Assembly: GCF_029835735.1 (NCBI RefSeq)
Contig: NZ_JAOEAL010000001.1
Location: 4,278,001 to 4,342,000 of the forward strand
Reading direction: 5' to 3'
Source: Shewanella sp. GD04112
GTDB taxonomy: Bacteria; Pseudomonadota; Gammaproteobacteria; Enterobacterales; Shewanellaceae
Length of the DNA: 64,000 nt
Made by a program: the position numbers and the translations under genes. Every line of letters begins with the position of its first letter. The first letter of the stretch is position 1. Positions 56,253 to 64,000 of the stretch are shown piece by piece. A model generated the notes under the pieces. That model ran no database searches. It was not told where the DNA came from and saw only the letters and a list, made by a program, of their open reading frames with translations.

Positions 56253-57011
56253 TTAAGCCAGTAGCTTCTTAGCGGCAGCTACGACGATAGAAACAGCACT
56301 GACTTCAGTTTGCTTCATTGTCGCTTCGTTCGGAATTTCCTGTTGAGTGCGGTTTACGATAACGCCAGCCACACACGCCGCACGCCAACCTTGAGTCGCA
56401 CACATAGTGAATAGGGTCGCTGATTCCATTTCATAGTTCAGCACGCCCATATCCTGCCACTCTTTCATTGAGCCAGCGAAACGACGGGTCACACGGCCAG
56501 TCACAGTGTCATAGCGCTCTTGGCCTGGGTAGAAGGTATCAGAAGATGCGGTAACGCCGATATGAGGCTCTACGCCCGCATCACGGCACGCAGCAACCAT
56601 AGCGGTGGTACATTCGAAGTTAGCAACCGCTGGGAACTCCATAGGTGCAAAGTGTAAGCTCGCGCCATCTAAACGCACTGACGCTTGAGTCACAATCACA
56701 TCACCCACATTTACATGGGGTTGAATCGCACCTGTGGTACCAACACGCAGGAAGGTATTCACGCCTAATTGCGCTAACTCTTCAACTGCAATCGACGTTG
56801 ATGGACCACCGATACCGGTAGAACAAATCACCACTGGCTTACCGTCAGCGTACGCTAAGTAGCTGGTGTACTCGCGGTGGCTTGCAAGGAATGTGGCATT
56901 ATCCATTAACTCGGCAATACGTTTTACACGCTCTGGATCGCCGGGCACAATCGCCAAAGTGGCACCATCGAGCATCGCTTTGGTCAAACCTAAGTGAAAT
57001 ACATCAGCCAT
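56253..57011 (-). CDS. udp: Uridine phosphorylase
   Basis: A 252-residue cytosolic enzyme splitting uridine with phosphate to uracil and ribose-1-phosphate. Start [16 protein letters not shown] aligns with E. coli Udp; blocks [29 protein letters not shown] and [13 protein letters not shown] are conserved. ATG 57011 has AAAGGGG upstream; a 6-residue-longer reading is rejected. Nucleoside salvage, with the Tsx-like channel beside it. Upstream has CRP-like half-sites (TTTGTGATC) but no clear full site. Confidence 0.95.
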   Translation of the reverse strand: MADVFHLGLTKAMLDGATLAIVPGDPERVKRIAELMDNATFLASHREYTSYLAYADGKPVVICSTGIGGPSTSIAVEELAQLGVNTFLRVGTTGAIQPHVNVGDVIVTQASVRLDGASLHFAPMEFPAVANFECTTAMVAACRDAGVEPHIGVTASSDTFYPGQERYDTVTGRVTRRFAGSMKEWQDMGVLNYEMESATLFTMCATQGWRAACVAGVIVNRTQQEIPNEATMKQTEVSAVSIVVAAAKKLLA

Positions 57012-57423
57012 CGTGAAAACCCCTTTCATTTTTGATAATAAAATTCTTATTGAATCGACTTTAACCTAGTATCGAAGCGGTGAAGGTTAACTTGATCACA
57101 GAATTATCGGCAAGAAGAATTGTTCATTCGTAATGTAATTACCAAATCTATTACAGCTTGATCACAAAGATAGCAAATCTGTGATGTTTCTGTGGGCACT
57201 CGTCAATCAGGTGGAATTAAGTGTGAGCCAGAACTGACTCGCTCGCCACACTGGGCAATATAAAAGATATAGGTTGTTGATTTATAGCTAGTTTGCTGAA
57301 ATCACCCTTTAGTATTAATCTGTAGGAGGACAAATATTGATCTATATCACGTTTCATCATCGTGGCTAGGGTTAGGGTTAAGACGAGACCAAAGCACGAT
57401 AAAAGACGACAAGGAGAACGCCA
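57012..57423. other. Divergent promoter region of udp and ydcH-like gene
   Basis: 412 bp. It contains the udp upstream region with CRP-like half-sites, a short AGGAGG without a following frame of note (57324-57329) and the FNR-like site before the DUF465 gene. No other gene is supported. Confidence 0.5.
57337..57350 (+). promoter_or_regulatory. FNR/EtrA-type site upstream of the DUF465 gene
   Basis: TTGATCTATATCAC matches TTGAT-N4-ATCAA at nine of ten positions; the start codon is 74 bp beyond its end. Confidence 0.55.
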
Positions 57424-57636
57424 ATGTTTCCAGAATATCGAGATCTCATTACCACCTTAAAGACTCAAGATGCTCATTTCCAACGTAAATTCAACGAGCA
57501 CAATCAATTAGATGAAGAAATCAAGCAACTGGAAAAACGCGTTGGCAGTGATTTCAATCCCACAGTGAAAGAACTCAAAAGCAAAAAACTGCATTTAAAA
57601 GAAGAGATCTATCAAATTCTCAAATCCCACAATTAA
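57424..57636 (+). CDS. YdcH-like DUF465 protein
   Basis: A 70-residue helical, charged protein (EYRDLITTLKTQDAHFQRKF, then NQLDEEIKQLEKR, and LKSKKLHLKEEIYQIL) of the YdcH/DUF465 family. The family's role is not established. AAGGAGAACGCC before the ATG is a strong SD. It stands alone behind an FNR-like site and before a terminator. Confidence 0.9.
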   Translation: MFPEYRDLITTLKTQDAHFQRKFNEHNQLDEEIKQLEKRVGSDFNPTVKELKSKKLHLKEEIYQILKSHN

Positions 57637-57654
57637 GTGGTGACGCCAAAAACG

Positions 57655-57674
57655 AAGGGCGCCTAAGCGCCCTT
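57655..57674. terminator. Terminator between the DUF465 gene and speC
   Basis: An 8-bp stem AAGGGCGC / GCGCCCTT with a CTAA loop and five Ts, between convergent stops. Confidence 0.88.
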
Positions 57675-57695
57675 TTTGTTGCCTTGCGGCTAAGA

Positions 57696-58871
57696 TTACA
57701 GGTAGTAATCCTTCAGAGGTGGGAAACCGTTAAAGCACACCGCGGAATAAGTCGTGGTGTAAGCACCAGCGGTTAACCAGTACATACGGTCTCCAATTGC
57801 TAGGTCATTCGGCAGACCATAGCTGTAGTGTTCGTACATGATGTCGGCGCTATCGCAGGTCGGGCCGGCGATAACACATTTGTCCAACTCACCTTGTTTG
57901 TGGGTGAAGATTGGGAATTTAATCGCCTCATCCATGGTTTCGATTAAACCAGAGAACTTACCCACATCGGTAAATACCCAACGCTCTAATGCGGTGTAGG
58001 ATTTCTTACTGATCAGCACCACCTCAGACACCAATACCCCAGCGTTAGAGATCAGCGAGCGACCTGGCTCCAGAATGATCTGTGGCAAATCATCACCAAA
58101 ATCTTCCTTCAGGAAGTGGGTGATTTGCTCAGCATACACACCGAGTTGGTTGGTTTTGTCGATATAGTTAGCTGGGAAGCCACCACCCATGTTGATCATC
58201 TTCAGAACGATATTGTGCTCATCACGCAGACGATCGAAGATGCTCTTCACTTTACCAATCGCCGAATCCCAAGCACCTATATCACGTTGCTGTGACCCCA
58301 CGTGGAATGAAATACCAAAGGGCTCTAAGCCTAATTCCTTCGCCAGAACTAACAGCTCATAAGCCATCTCATTTTGGCAACCAAACTTACGAGACAGTGG
58401 CCAATCGGCGGTGTCTGTGCCTTCGGTCAGGATGCGCACATAGATGCGTGAACCTGGCGCTTCTTCGGCGATCATACGTAAGTCGGCCTCAGAATCCGAT
58501 GCATACATACGCACTCCACGCTCATAAAACGCACGCACATCTTGACGCTTTTTGATGGTATTGCCATAGCTCACACGGTCAGGCGTTACGCCCACGTTAG
58601 TGACCATATCTAATTCATAAATCGACGCAATATCGAAGTTTGACCCTTTGTTTTTCAGTAACGTCAGGATCTCAGCCGCAGGGTTTGCCTTAACTGCATA
58701 ATAAACATCGGCATAAGGAAAACTATTAACCATGTCATCGTATTGTTTCGCAATGATACTGGTATCAATCACCACGAACGGGGTCGCTTTATCTTTGGCA
58801 AACTCTTCAATACGTTTGAAGGTTTCAGCATCATAATAGTCAGCAACATCAATAGATTGAAATTGGCTCAT
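57696..58871 (-). CDS. speC: Ornithine decarboxylase (alanine-racemase-fold type)
   Basis: A 391-residue PLP enzyme of the eukaryotic-type/group IV decarboxylases. PLP Lys61 (YYAVKAN), the glycine loop GGGFPANY, and catalytic Cys339 (GPTCDSAD) are all present. Sequence is close to the 387-aa Pseudomonas SpeC by recall (SNFDIASIYELD, LSRKFGCQ, FHVGSQQRDI, VGKFSGLIETMDEAIKFP). It makes putrescine from ornithine; lysine as substrate cannot be excluded. It is monocistronic, with about 430 bp upstream. Confidence 0.9.
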   Translation of the reverse strand: MSQFQSIDVADYYDAETFKRIEEFAKDKATPFVVIDTSIIAKQYDDMVNSFPYADVYYAVKANPAAEILTLLKNKGSNFDIASIYELDMVTNVGVTPDRVSYGNTIKKRQDVRAFYERGVRMYASDSEADLRMIAEEAPGSRIYVRILTEGTDTADWPLSRKFGCQNEMAYELLVLAKELGLEPFGISFHVGSQQRDIGAWDSAIGKVKSIFDRLRDEHNIVLKMINMGGGFPANYIDKTNQLGVYAEQITHFLKEDFGDDLPQIILEPGRSLISNAGVLVSEVVLISKKSYTALERWVFTDVGKFSGLIETMDEAIKFPIFTHKQGELDKCVIAGPTCDSADIMYEHYSYGLPNDLAIGDRMYWLTAGAYTTTYSAVCFNGFPPLKDYYL

Positions 58872-59298
58872 TGGGCCAGAGTCTCCTTTGGGTCAAATGG
58901 TAAAAGATTCGTTGTCTGTCTTAAAAACGTGCGCAGTAAACGCTATTTTTTTACTTAACGCAACGAATTTTTATGCCTAATAACTAACTTTTTATTCCGT
59001 GAAATTTTAAGCGGTGGCAAACCTAAAAAAACTGCCATCAAAACAGATAATTATGCACAAGAGCACAACAGAGAATATTGACGTTTTTGAGGTAGGAAAA
59101 ATGAATTTTTTACGACGGCAACTCAAGCTTATGCAACTGAGGATGATCTGAGGAAAAATACTGAGTAACACTCGTCGACCGTATAGCGATTCAAGCTCAA
59201 TCCGCACGAGCCCAAAATCACCACTCTAAAACGAGATAAAATGTGTTGAGGGGTGAGCCCTTCAACATAGCCCCCCTCAACATTGGCTTCAAAACAGA
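58872..59298. other. Intergenic region upstream of speC
   Basis: 427 bp of AT-rich DNA. A 10-bp inverted repeat TGTTGAGGGG / CCCCTCAACA (59244-59253 and 59273-59282) lies 17 bp after the stop of the next gene and may be its terminator. The 66-codon frame at 59007-59207 lacks a ribosome-binding site and family likeness. Confidence 0.5.
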
Positions 59299-59778
59299 CT
59301 ATTGCGACTCGTTTAGTTTCGCTAAGGCTTGGCTTAAGGCTTCACTCGAATCGAAGTAGGCGATGTCCTGAATATTGCGGTGGTCCAGTAAAATCATCGT
59401 CGCCATATCTTTAGTATCGGGTAACAGGCGGCTGATCTCGCCTTCCCTGTCTAAACCAATGGCAAAGGGCAACTCCTGCATTTGCGGCACGGCGACAAAT
59501 TTGGCGATCAACGATGGCATGCCACTGATATCCGCCACATAGACTAAATGCGGTGGAAACTTATCTCCCACCAGTGGTGTAAGCGTTTCTTTAATAATAT
59601 CGCCGCCTTTCATACTACGGCTAAAGAGCACGACTTTGGTTTCGTCAGTCACACTGACCGCTTGCTCATTTTGATCCTGCAATGAAATAGGATTGATCGC
59701 ATCCCCGGCAACATAACTCGCCGCCAAGGCCATCATGGGAGTGAAAAGGAAGGACAGGCACAACAACAGCTTTCTCAT
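59299..59778 (-). CDS. Periplasmic protein of unknown function, thioredoxin-like layout
   Basis: A 159-residue protein with a signal peptide (LLLCLSFLFTPMMALA). The pattern is NPISLQDQNEQAVSVTDETK then a beta strand VVLFSRSM, resembling peroxiredoxin/thioredoxin folds such as YtfJ-like proteins. It has no CxxC, and no Cys remains after signal removal, so redox catalysis is unlikely. ATG 59778 has GGAG ten bases upstream; GTG 59784 is possible. I do not recognise a named family. Confidence 0.7.
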   Translation of the reverse strand: MRKLLLCLSFLFTPMMALAASYVAGDAINPISLQDQNEQAVSVTDETKVVLFSRSMKGGDIIKETLTPLVGDKFPPHLVYVADISGMPSLIAKFVAVPQMQELPFAIGLDREGEISRLLPDTKDMATMILLDHRNIQDIAYFDSSEALSQALAKLNESQ

Positions 59779-59946
59779 AAACACTTAACTCCATTTTTGA
59801 TACGGGCAATAGCATACCCGAGTCTCACAACCGGCTCATTTAATCCGAGCCATTACATGATACGCTTCACAATGCATGGCGAATACGCCTTTCAAAGCAA
59901 TTGTACGTTATACTAGGGCGGTTAAATTTATTGTAAGGATATCATT

Positions 59947-60783
59947 ATGATAACACCTGGACTCGATCAGGAATTGCAGCAACTCCAAGGCGTTTACCAG
60001 CTGATCACCGAGTTTTTAGTCAATTATAGTTTCCAATTAATCGGTGCAGCGCTGGTCTTTTTATTGGGTCTGTGGGTCGCCAGCAAAGTCTCGCGCTTAG
60101 TCGCCAAGCAGTGCGAAAAGCATCACATCGACATCACCCTGAGTAACTTTGTCAGCAATCTGATCCGTATCCTGATCATTGTCATGGTGGGTATTATTGC
60201 CCTAGGCAAGATAGGCATTAGCGTCACGCCCATGGTGGCAGCGATTGGTGCCGCCTCCCTCGGCGCGGGTTTAGCCCTACAGGGCATGCTGTCGAACTAT
60301 GCCGCTGGAGTCACCATTATTGTGACTCGTCCTTTTGTGGTCGGAAATACCATCGAAATCAAAGGAGAAAGCGGTGTCGTCACGCGGATTAATTTGGGGA
60401 TGACGATTTTAACCAATGAGGAAGGCGAGCAAATTAGCATTCCCAACAAGCACATCGTTGGTGAGATCTTACATAACTCCTTCAGTAATAAGCTGGTCGA
60501 AACTCAATTTAACCTGAGTTATAACAACGACCCTGAGGCGGCGGTAAGCCTAATTACTGAGCTGCTGAGCCAAAACCCTAATGTCAGTCAGGACACTACG
60601 CCAAATATTGGTATCAATGGTTTTAATGCCATCGGCATCGAGATTGGTGTACGTTACTGGGTACCGACACAAAGTTACTTTCAGCATAAATACAAGATAA
60701 ATATGGCCATTTATAACGCCCTCAAACAGTCTGGTATCGAAATGGCTTGCCCAGTGCGAGAAATTCATTTGCAAGAAAAGTAA
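59947..60783 (+). CDS. MscS-family small-conductance mechanosensitive channel
   Basis: A 278-residue inner-membrane channel with three N-terminal membrane segments. The pore-lining third helix is Gly/Ala-rich (AAIGAASLGAGLALQGMLSN), then the cytoplasmic beta domain (TRPFVVGNTIEIKGESGVV, NLGMTIL, IPNKHIVGEIL) and alpha/beta cap. It releases osmolytes under hypo-osmotic stress. The size matches E. coli MscS (286 aa by recall). TAAGGAT precedes the ATG. Confidence 0.94.
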   Translation: MITPGLDQELQQLQGVYQLITEFLVNYSFQLIGAALVFLLGLWVASKVSRLVAKQCEKHHIDITLSNFVSNLIRILIIVMVGIIALGKIGISVTPMVAAIGAASLGAGLALQGMLSNYAAGVTIIVTRPFVVGNTIEIKGESGVVTRINLGMTILTNEEGEQISIPNKHIVGEILHNSFSNKLVETQFNLSYNNDPEAAVSLITELLSQNPNVSQDTTPNIGINGFNAIGIEIGVRYWVPTQSYFQHKYKINMAIYNALKQSGIEMACPVREIHLQEK

Positions 60784-60900
60784 GCACCTCCATCGAGGCG
60801 AATGACTTCAAACATTCGCCTCATCTGGCACAGTTAACTTGCATTTTTTGCGGGATACGCGTTTACTGTGCAGCCCAAATATCGATAGTGATGGAATACT

Positions 60901-62439
60901 ATGTCGTTGATACTTATCATTATAGCCTTTGTCGTTCTGTTTATTTTTTTTGCCAAATACCAAAAAAAGAAAATACAAGCCGAAGCGCTTGCCGCAGGTG
61001 AACCCTCGGCGCTACTCAATCACGGACTCACATTAATCAATCAGGGCGAAGTCAACTCAGGCCTAGACTATATTCAGCAGGCCGTTGATAAAGGCTTTGC
61101 CGTGGCCGCCATTGCTATGGCCGAGTTGTATTCGGGTCGATTCCAGCAAGTCCCCGCCGATCCCAAGGCATCTGAATATTGGTATCGAAAAGCCGCCGAG
61201 ATCGATCCGCAATTTTTACCCATGATCACCCTGCCGAGCTTGGTCGCCTCTGAGGCGCAAACACCCGAGCAATTGCACGAACAGGTCAAACAACTCAAAG
61301 CCAGTGCTGAAGCGGGGCAAGTCGAGTTTCAATATGAGCTCGCCTATTTGTATCTCAGACAACCCTTTCTCGATCCCGATGCAAGCCAAGCCATTTACTG
61401 GTTCGAAAAGGCAGCCGCCCAAGGAAACCAAGATGCCTATTACCACTTAGGTACGCTGTATTGGCACGATGAACGTGTCACGCCAGACTATAGCAAAGCG
61501 CGGGAATACTTTGAGAAAGCCGTCGCCGCCGGTGATGAACTCGCAAAAGATAACTTAGGCCATATGCTGGCCGCAGGCCAAGGTGGCCCTAAGGATCTCG
61601 TCCGTGCCGAAGCCCTACTCAGCGAATATGCCGCAGAAAATGATTATCGCCAGTATTACCTAGGCAAACGTTTCCTCTATGGTGAAGATTTTGCCGTCGA
61701 CTACGGCAAAGCCCGCCACTGGTTAGAAAAATCCTGCGCCACTGACAATGTCTTTGCCAAATTAGCGCTGGCACAGCTTAAGCTACTCGACCCACAAACG
61801 GATAATGACTACCAGCAGGCAAGAACAGAATTCGAGACTCTGGCATCCCAGTGGCAAGAAGAAGCCCTATTCGGTCTAGGTAAAATCTACGAGGAAGGCT
61901 TAGGCGTCTCGCGCCAACCGATTAAAGCCTTAATGTATTACCAACTGGCGGCCATGAGCCATAACAGTGACTATCAAGACGCATTTGAGAAGCTCAGTAA
62001 GCGCTTGGGCACCTTAGAGATCCGCGAAGCCCAGAACCAGTGTAATAACTTTCTGCATCAACATCCTATCCCCGATGAACAGCAAACTTATTACTACCTT
62101 AACCAAGCAGAAATCTACCGCAAGGGTGAGCATCCGAGCCGCGAAGCGCTGCAAACCGCAGAGACTTGGTACCGCAAAGCCGCCGATTTGGGCAGTCAAG
62201 ATGGCATGCAAGCCCTCGTTGACATCTACCGCCATGAGTCGATTGATAAACCGGTTCAGACATATATTTGGTCGAGCATATTACTGCGCAACTTTGGTCA
62301 ATACGGGATGAATAGCGATCAACTCTTGTATCAACAACAAGTCCTGCCGCGCTTAACGGAGTCCGAGTTGTTGTATGCCCAAGATGAAATCGACAGGATT
62401 GAAACCCAGCTAGCACCTTACTTACAGAGCAACGAATAA
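60901..62439 (+). CDS. Membrane-anchored Sel1-repeat protein
   Basis: A 512-residue protein with one N-terminal membrane segment (LILIIIAFVVLFIFFAKY) and a run of Sel1-like/TPR-type repeats of 36 or so residues (examples: AIYWFEKAAAQGNQDAYYHL, AREYFEKAVAAGDELAKDNL, ETWYRKAADLGSQDGMQALV). Sel1 repeats form solenoids for protein interaction. The partner is unknown. It lies about 120 bp after mscS on the same strand. Confidence 0.85.
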   Translation: MSLILIIIAFVVLFIFFAKYQKKKIQAEALAAGEPSALLNHGLTLINQGEVNSGLDYIQQAVDKGFAVAAIAMAELYSGRFQQVPADPKASEYWYRKAAEIDPQFLPMITLPSLVASEAQTPEQLHEQVKQLKASAEAGQVEFQYELAYLYLRQPFLDPDASQAIYWFEKAAAQGNQDAYYHLGTLYWHDERVTPDYSKAREYFEKAVAAGDELAKDNLGHMLAAGQGGPKDLVRAEALLSEYAAENDYRQYYLGKRFLYGEDFAVDYGKARHWLEKSCATDNVFAKLALAQLKLLDPQTDNDYQQARTEFETLASQWQEEALFGLGKIYEEGLGVSRQPIKALMYYQLAAMSHNSDYQDAFEKLSKRLGTLEIREAQNQCNNFLHQHPIPDEQQTYYYLNQAEIYRKGEHPSREALQTAETWYRKAADLGSQDGMQALVDIYRHESIDKPVQTYIWSSILLRNFGQYGMNSDQLLYQQQVLPRLTESELLYAQDEIDRIETQLAPYLQSNE

Positions 62440-62458
62440 GGATAAACTGCTGAATGCT

Positions 62459-62484
62459 AGGGTTTGGCCGCTTAGCCAAACCCT
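62459..62484. terminator. Stem-loop after the Sel1-repeat gene
   Basis: A 10-bp perfect stem AGGGTTTGGC / GCCAAACCCT with a 6-base loop, 20 bp past the stop. It has no T-run, so termination strength is uncertain. Confidence 0.6.
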
Positions 62485-62870
62485 GCAATTAAAAACTACG
62501 GCTTAAGCCTTGGCTTGGGTCAAATGCCGCAGCAATGTTGCCAACATTGGCGCTACTTAGCTGCGAAAGTGAATAAAGCACTGCGAGTTATTATTAGCGT
62601 AGCCGCTGTGTTAAAAAAATTAGAAATCAGCCGCCCTTATCAACGCCTAGCAACCCCCGCCCTCACACAGCGAAAATGGAGCAAAATCATTCCGACTGAC
62701 TACTTTAGAGATCGTAAATTTTACAAAGTGTTAACTCGATCACTATCATTTTTTCGTCCTCTCCAACCAAAATCCCTAGCTGCGATACAACAAGCTAATT
62801 TAGCAATAAAAACAAATCGTTGTTTTTGAAAATGTAAATTCCCACCCAATTCAATCCATCGCCAGTCAAT

Positions 62871-62899
62871 TAGATTTTTATCAATGAAATTTTTATCAA
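62871..62899 (+). promoter_or_regulatory. Tandem FNR/EtrA-like sites before the cytochrome gene
   Basis: Two adjacent sites, TAGATTTTTATCAA and GAAATTTTTATCAA, share an ATTTTTATCAA core and lie about 135-160 bp before the start. Anaerobic control is a fair guess for an electron-transport gene. Confidence 0.45.
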
Positions 62900-63032
62900 T
62901 TAGATTTTTTTAATGGAAGTGATACACCTCAAATAAACATCCCATCAGCTTTGATAAATTTATTCACAAGGTGGAAGCAATAGCCACATTCCACCAACAA
63001 AGTCATGTGAATGACAATTAAGAAAGGATGAG

Positions 63033-63362
63033 ATGATGAAAACTTCAACTAAGATCGCAATCGCCGTCGCGCTAATTAGTAGCTTAGGCCTTCAAGCCTA
63101 TGCCGCCGAAGGGGGTAATCCTAAAAAAGGAAAGCACCTCTATAAAAAAGAATGTAAAGCCTGCCATAGCCAAGGTGGTGAAGGTGGCGAGCTAACCCCA
63201 ATGAGCAAAACCATGAGCCAATGGGACCGATTCTTCGACAAAGATAAACACAAACTCAAGCCTGAGGTATTCAATGGCCTCACCGAGCAAGATCTCAAAG
63301 ATATACAGCAATTTCTGTATGACCATGCCGCCGACTCGGAGCAACCGCAAACCTGCGGTTAA
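63033..63362 (+). CDS. Periplasmic monoheme cytochrome c
   Basis: A 109-residue class I cytochrome c with a signal peptide (IAIAVALISSLGLQAYAAE) and one heme site CKACH (residues 41-45). Met57 or Met61 is the likely sixth ligand. AAAGGA precedes two adjacent ATGs; the first (63033) is used. In S. oneidensis, as I recall, a cytochrome of this kind precedes an outer-membrane protein and the octaheme tetrathionate reductase gene; the downstream part is outside the window. Confidence 0.9.
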   Translation: MMKTSTKIAIAVALISSLGLQAYAAEGGNPKKGKHLYKKECKACHSQGGEGGELTPMSKTMSQWDRFFDKDKHKLKPEVFNGLTEQDLKDIQQFLYDHAADSEQPQTCG

Positions 63363-63539
63363 TTGCTGCCGAGCCTAAATCAAAGGGATAACCGCAGGCC
63401 TGCAACTGTAAGTTAACCCATTGAAATAAAACCAAGCCCAATAAGAGAAAAATGGGGAGCACACCTCAGGGCCTCCTGTTGGGTAAATTTGGCACAGGGC
63501 CTTGATCCAGTGCCAGCGGAACACTCAGGGAGAAACCCT

Positions 63540-64000
63540 ATGCGTACACCTACACTCATTTCGATATTGGTTGCGAATGCGCTGTTTATGTCAGGCCAAA
63601 CCTTTGCCGCCGCCAACGAAACGGCAGCCGACACCCAAAAAATGGCCGAGCTGAAGCAACAGCTTGCCGATATCACCGAACAGCTCGATGAACTCAATAG
63701 CCGTGTCGATAAAACCGAACGCCACACTTCATTAGACCGCCTTGAAATCACTGGCGACTTTAGAACCAAAGCTCACTCACTGCATTACCGCGATGTCGTT
63801 TGGAACCCCGCCATTAAGGTTAACTTTAATGACTTTGGCGCCAAGGCCATGGCCGGCGCCTTTGGGATGCCAAACGATCCTAACTCGCCACTCGACCAGA
63901 TGATGCAAGCCAACCCAGACCTTGCGGCCGCCTTTCAAAATGGCATGTTACAGGGCGTGATGCCCTATGTACTCGCGCAGCAACATATCCAAGATATTGA
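63540..64000 (+). CDS. DUF3373-like outer-membrane protein, N-terminal part; runs off the window
   Basis: ATG 63540 has AGGGAG upstream. A signal peptide (LISILVANALFMSGQTFAAA), a coiled coil (QKMAELKQQLADITEQLDEL, then NSRVDKTER) and the start of a barrel-like region (LEITGDFRTKAHSLHYRDV) are visible in the 153 residues present. The Leu-zipper-plus-barrel layout is typical of DUF3373 porin-like proteins. It follows the cytochrome by 177 bp on the same strand. The antisense 118-codon frame at 63413-63769 is its shadow. Confidence 0.78.
   Translation, partial: MRTPTLISILVANALFMSGQTFAAANETAADTQKMAELKQQLADITEQLDELNSRVDKTERHTSLDRLEITGDFRTKAHSLHYRDVVWNPAIKVNFNDFGAKAMAGAFGMPNDPNSPLDQMMQANPDLAAAFQNGMLQGVMPYVLAQQHIQDI

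Larger units (their letters stand above)
62440..63032. other. 593-bp control region upstream of the monoheme cytochrome
   Basis: It holds the stem-loop after the Sel1 gene, then AT-rich DNA with direct repeats. TCAATTAGATTTTT occurs twice (from 62867 and 62896) and ATTTTTATCAAT recurs twice. TAGAT-TTTT-ATCAA at 62871-62884 matches the FNR half-sites at nine of ten positions, and GAAAT-TTTT-ATCAA follows at 62886-62899. The 104-codon TTG-start frame at 62515-62829 is not convincing. Confidence 0.5.

Noticed and set aside
62515..62829. 104-codon plus-strand frame after the Sel1-repeat gene
   Set aside because: It has a TTG start without SD, and crosses a region with repeats and regulatory-like sites; the protein looks random.
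63413..63769. 118-codon minus-strand frame at the right edge
   Set aside because: It is antisense to the signal peptide and coiled coil of the plus-strand outer-membrane protein, which has a good SD.

Overview
The window is chromosomal DNA from a gammaproteobacterium, almost certainly a Shewanella. The grounds are a complete MSHA (mannose-sensitive haemagglutinin type IV pilus) locus, housekeeping proteins close to the Vibrio/Shewanella/E. coli versions, and a monoheme cytochrome plus outer-membrane protein pair that I recall sitting next to an octaheme tetrathionate reductase in S. oneidensis. That species-level comparison is from memory and was not checked by search. Coding density is high and most transcription units end in clear hairpin terminators.

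Layout. 1-3.8 kb: the start of pmbA (cut by the window edge), divergent darP (yjgA) and a large Ig-like lipoprotein. 3.85-6.1 kb: a putrescine importer (puuP), a structured non-coding stretch and a small lipoprotein. 6.2-11.1 kb: a TolC / HlyD / ABC-2 / ABC-2 export operon with no ATPase gene of its own. 11.2-22.7 kb: a minus-strand block of cell-envelope and RNA genes in the order mreB, mreC, mreD, maf, rng, yhdP, nitrilase, tldD.

23.0-43.2 kb: the whole MSHA locus on the minus strand. From promoter-proximal to distal it runs mshH(csrD), mshI, mshI2, mshJ, mshK, mshL, mshM, mshN, mshE, mshG, mshF, mshB, a second mshA-like pilin, mshA, mshC, mshD, mshO, mshP, mshQ. MshI/I2/J/K/L form the envelope-spanning and secretin assembly. 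MshE is a c-di-GMP-responsive type extension ATPase and MshG the platform. MshA and its twin are major-type pilins, MshB/C/D/O are minor prepilins, and MshP/Q are thought to be accessory tip or adhesin parts.

43.4-51.5 kb: malic enzyme, rpmE (L31), a FimV/LysM-like protein, priA, argS and an FtsN-like SPOR protein. 51.7-51.9 kb: a MITE-like element with about 32-bp terminal inverted repeats. 52-64 kb: a 74-aa protein behind an FNR-type site, two SPFH/stomatin proteins with NfeD, a Tsx-like nucleoside porin convergent with uridine phosphorylase, a DUF465/YdcH protein behind another FNR-type site, ornithine decarboxylase (speC), a periplasmic thioredoxin-fold-like protein, an MscS channel, a Sel1-repeat protein, a monoheme cytochrome c, and the start of a DUF3373-like outer-membrane protein.

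I see no tRNA, rRNA, CRISPR array, prophage or transposase gene. The most interesting loose ends are the paired MshA pilins, a heptanucleotide repeat just upstream of mshC, the ATPase-less efflux operon with a perfect palindrome at its head, the structured non-coding DNA near 5.4-5.6 kb, FNR-like sites in front of small genes, and the repeat-rich control region of the cytochrome gene.
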